64,000 bases of DNA. It comes from Bryobacteraceae bacterium. Its GTDB lineage: Bacteria; Acidobacteriota; Terriglobia; Bryobacterales; Bryobacteraceae. The notes beneath the pieces were generated by a model. That model saw only the letters and a list, made by a program, of their open reading frames with translations, was not told the origin of the DNA and did no database searches. The stretch is from NCBI GenBank assembly GCA_025928545.1, contig JAICJH010000011.1, positions 56,998-120,997 of the forward strand, written 5' to 3'. Both the position numbers and the translations under genes were made by a program. Shown piece after piece: positions 61,958 through 64,000 of this stretch (position 1 is the first letter of the stretch; every line of letters starts with the position of its first letter).

Positions 61958-64000
61958 ATGAGAATCGTCGCACTATTTATGTGTGCGGCCGCGATTATTC
62001 CATTCGCGGCTGCGCAGCAAACGATCAATTACGCAACAATCGGCGGGTTGGTAACGGATACTTCGGGCGCCGTTGTGGCAGGGGCCGAGGTGACTGTTCG
62101 GCAACTCGACACCAACATCGCCGCGACCGCGAAAACCGGGCGTGACGGGCGATATCTGTTTCCCTATCTGCGGGTCGGCGTGCATGAGGTTCGGGTCGTC
62201 AAGGAGGGTTTCCAGGAGGCGTCGCGGCCAGTCACGTTGACGGTGGGAGCGGCTTTCGATGTGCCATTTACGCTTTCCGTAGGTCGGAGCGAGACCAGTA
62301 TTCAGGTGAACGGCGACGCTCCCGTTCTGGAGAGCAACCGGACGCAGATCGCAGGCACGATCGGGCAGAACGAAGTCGCGGAGTTGCCGCTGAATGGCCG
62401 CAGTTACCTGGATGCGACCCTGTTCGTGCCCGGGGTTTCGCCCACCAACACGGCGTCGAACCAGCTATTCGCGGAAAGCTCAGCCATTCCAGGACAGGGA
62501 ATTTCGATCGGTAGTCAGCGCAATTTTTCCAATAGCTTCATCATTGACGGGGTGAGCGCCAACGACGATGCGGCCGGGTTGGCGGGGACGTTTATCAGTG
62601 CCGACGCTATTGAAGAGCTTCAGGTGGTGACGTCGGGAGGGCAGGCGGAATTTGGGCGCGCGCTCGGCGGGTACATCAATCTGGTGACGAAGAGTGGCGG
62701 GAACCATTCGCACGGCTCCGTTTTCGGCTTCGTTAAGAACAGCCGCTTCAATGCCGGGAATTCACTGTCGCACACCGTGTTGCCGCTGACGCAGGCGCAG
62801 GCGGGCGCGAGCCTGTCCGGTCCGGTGGTGCATGACCGGGCTTTCTACTTCGGGAATTTTGAAACCCGCGAACTGAACCAATCGGGATTCGCCAGTATTT
62901 CTCCGGCGAATGCAGCCTCAATCAACGCGCGGCTTGCCAGTGTCGGTTATCCCGGGCCAGCGGTCACGACGGGACAGTACAGGAATCCGATCCACAACCA
63001 AAACCTGCTCTCGAAGATCGATCACCACTTCAACGCCAAGGACCAGTTCAGCGCTCGCTACAGTCTGTACCATGTAGCGAGCCTGAATTCGCGCGGCGCG
63101 GGGGCGTTGAACGCGCCAACCGCTTCAGCCAATCTGTTCGATACGGATCATTCGCTGACGGCGAGCAATGTTCTGACGATTTCGTCGCGGGTTGTGAATG
63201 AAACGCGGGTTCAATTCACGAACAGCGATCTGAGCGCTCCGCCTTCCGATGCGGTTGGACCGGCGGTAACAATCGCCGGAGTGGCGACTTTCGGAACTCT
63301 TTCGGCAGCACCAACCGCGCGTTTTAACCGCCTGGTGGAAGGCACCGACAGTCTTTCCGGGCAGGTGGGTGCGCACGCCATCCGGGTGGGCGCCGATTTT
63401 CTCTACAACGACGATACGATTGCCTTCCCGCGAAGCATTCGAGGCAACTACACATTTTCGTCGCTGACAAACTTTCTGTCGGGCACTTACGGAAATGGTG
63501 GATTTGCTCAAACGTTTCAAGCCACGCAGGTTCATCAAACGAACCCGAACCTGGGAGTCTATGCGCAGGACCAATACAAGGTGAGTCGCAATGTGACGCT
63601 GAACGTGGGTGTCCGTTACGATCTGGAATGGCTGCGCACGATTGTGGCGCAGAAGGGCAACGTCTCGCCGCGGGCTGGTTTTGCGTGGACGCCTGGCGCG
63701 TCACAACGCATGGTGGTGCGGGGCAGTTACGGAATGTTCTATGACCGGATCCCGCTGCGGCCGCTGGCGAACGCACTGCTCTCGGCCGGGAATACTTCGA
63801 ACCCCGCTAATCTGCAACAGCTGAGTATCGGCGTTTCGCCGGGTCAGGCGGGGGCGCCGGTGTTTCCGAATATTCTGGGATCGCTGACGATTCCGCCGGG
63901 CGTGCTCTTCAATCTGACCACCATGGACCGTCATATGAAGAACGCTTATTCCGAACAGGGCAGTTTTGAGGTTGAGCGGCAATTGGGCAGGAGCGCTGCA
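61958..64000 (+). CDS. TonB-dependent receptor, Oar-like, 3' end outside the window
   Basis: An open frame of 681 codons from the ATG at 61958 (AGGAGAGG upstream) to the window edge, without a stop. The N-terminus is a signal peptide (IVALFMCAAAIIPFAAAQQ), then a CarboxypepD_reg-like domain with IGGLVTDTSGAVVAGAEVTV, a plug domain with ELPLNGRSYLDA and SFIIDGVSANDD, and the start of a beta barrel with SRFNAGNSLSHTVLPL. It is the second Oar-like receptor of the window. The domain order is as in the one at 32547, though the sequence is diverged. The barrel's C-terminal part lies beyond the window. Confidence 0.9.
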   Translation, partial: MRIVALFMCAAAIIPFAAAQQTINYATIGGLVTDTSGAVVAGAEVTVRQLDTNIAATAKTGRDGRYLFPYLRVGVHEVRVVKEGFQEASRPVTLTVGAAFDVPFTLSVGRSETSIQVNGDAPVLESNRTQIAGTIGQNEVAELPLNGRSYLDATLFVPGVSPTNTASNQLFAESSAIPGQGISIGSQRNFSNSFIIDGVSANDDAAGLAGTFISADAIEELQVVTSGGQAEFGRALGGYINLVTKSGGNHSHGSVFGFVKNSRFNAGNSLSHTVLPLTQAQAGASLSGPVVHDRAFYFGNFETRELNQSGFASISPANAASINARLASVGYPGPAVTTGQYRNPIHNQNLLSKIDHHFNAKDQFSARYSLYHVASLNSRGAGALNAPTASANLFDTDHSLTASNVLTISSRVVNETRVQFTNSDLSAPPSDAVGPAVTIAGVATFGTLSAAPTARFNRLVEGTDSLSGQVGAHAIRVGADFLYNDDTIAFPRSIRGNYTFSSLTNFLSGTYGNGGFAQTFQATQVHQTNPNLGVYAQDQYKVSRNVTLNVGVRYDLEWLRTIVAQKGNVSPRAGFAWTPGASQRMVVRGSYGMFYDRIPLRPLANALLSAGNTSNPANLQQLSIGVSPGQAGAPVFPNILGSLTIPPGVLFNLTTMDRHMKNAYSEQGSFEVERQLGRSAA

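Overview
The window is a GC-rich, gene-dense stretch of a Gram-negative soil bacterium, most likely an acidobacterium of the Bryobacterales/Solibacter type. The placement rests on content: a VWFA-related domain protein of the acidobacterial type (24386-25315), a TIGR03435-type soil-associated protein (39377-40147), two Oar-like TonB-dependent receptors with an N-terminal carboxypeptidase-regulatory-like domain (32547-35891 and 61958 to the window end), lpxC (so an outer membrane) and a YtxJ-like bacillithiol protein. No rRNA, tRNA, insertion sequence, cas gene or prophage was recognised. The window cuts a gene at both ends: a lipase maturation factor-like protein on the left and a TonB receptor on the right.

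Layout. 1-3.3 kb: lipase maturation factor, CrtI-like oxidoreductase, secreted esterase. 3.4-6.1 kb: ftsY-ribD-ribE, tightly coupled. 6.1-12.8 kb: a long minus-strand run (DUF1844, PhnP-like hydrolase, ribF, mazG, GNAT, menC/N-succinylamino acid racemase, MFS, SDR), most with 4-bp ATGA overlaps. 12.8-16.1 kb: OsmC, an ABC-F ATPase and a membrane coiled-coil protein. 16.1-17.0 kb: a gene-poor block with a strong terminator, a nested tandem repeat array and an orphan coding remnant. 17.0-20.9 kb: proline-rich lipoprotein, histidine kinase, NtrC-type regulator, PIN protein. 20.9-26.7 kb: small membrane protein, bacterial Thg1-like tRNA polymerase, thioredoxin, DPP III-like peptidase, VWA protein, YtxJ, Tat-exported TIM-barrel protein. 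26.8-39.1 kb: a possible catabolic region with a citrate synthase/citryl-CoA lyase-like protein, CoA-acylating aldehyde dehydrogenase, quinoprotein, ThuA protein, TonB receptor, ThDP enzyme and MFS transporter. 39.3-41.1 kb: TIGR03435 protein and a PadR/membrane protein pair. 41.2-44.0 kb: a block visibly less GC-rich than its surroundings, with unrecognised membrane proteins and a coding fragment. 44.0-47.7 kb: an unknown protein, polA, erpA. 47.9-52.3 kb: an ECF sigma/anti-sigma operon with four exported or uncharacterised proteins. 52.3-61.4 kb: uvrA, lpxC, a small basic protein, an OmpA/Pal-like lipoprotein, a CheY-like regulator, mdh, a YycJ-like hydrolase and purB. 61.5-64 kb: a Cys-rich small membrane protein and the truncated TonB receptor.

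The strongest candidates for something undescribed are the nested GTTTTTACAAAACGAACC array at 16137-16452 with a related copy at 16983, the lower-GC island at 41.2-44.0 kb, the ECF-sigma operon ending in an unknown 462-residue protein, and the 26.8-39.1 kb catabolic region with a palindromic operator candidate before its TonB receptor. Less exotic but checkable are an apparent ATC start codon, a leaderless padR promoter, a long hairpin in the ABC-F leader, and a GNAT-racemase pair that suggests amino-acid stereoinversion.
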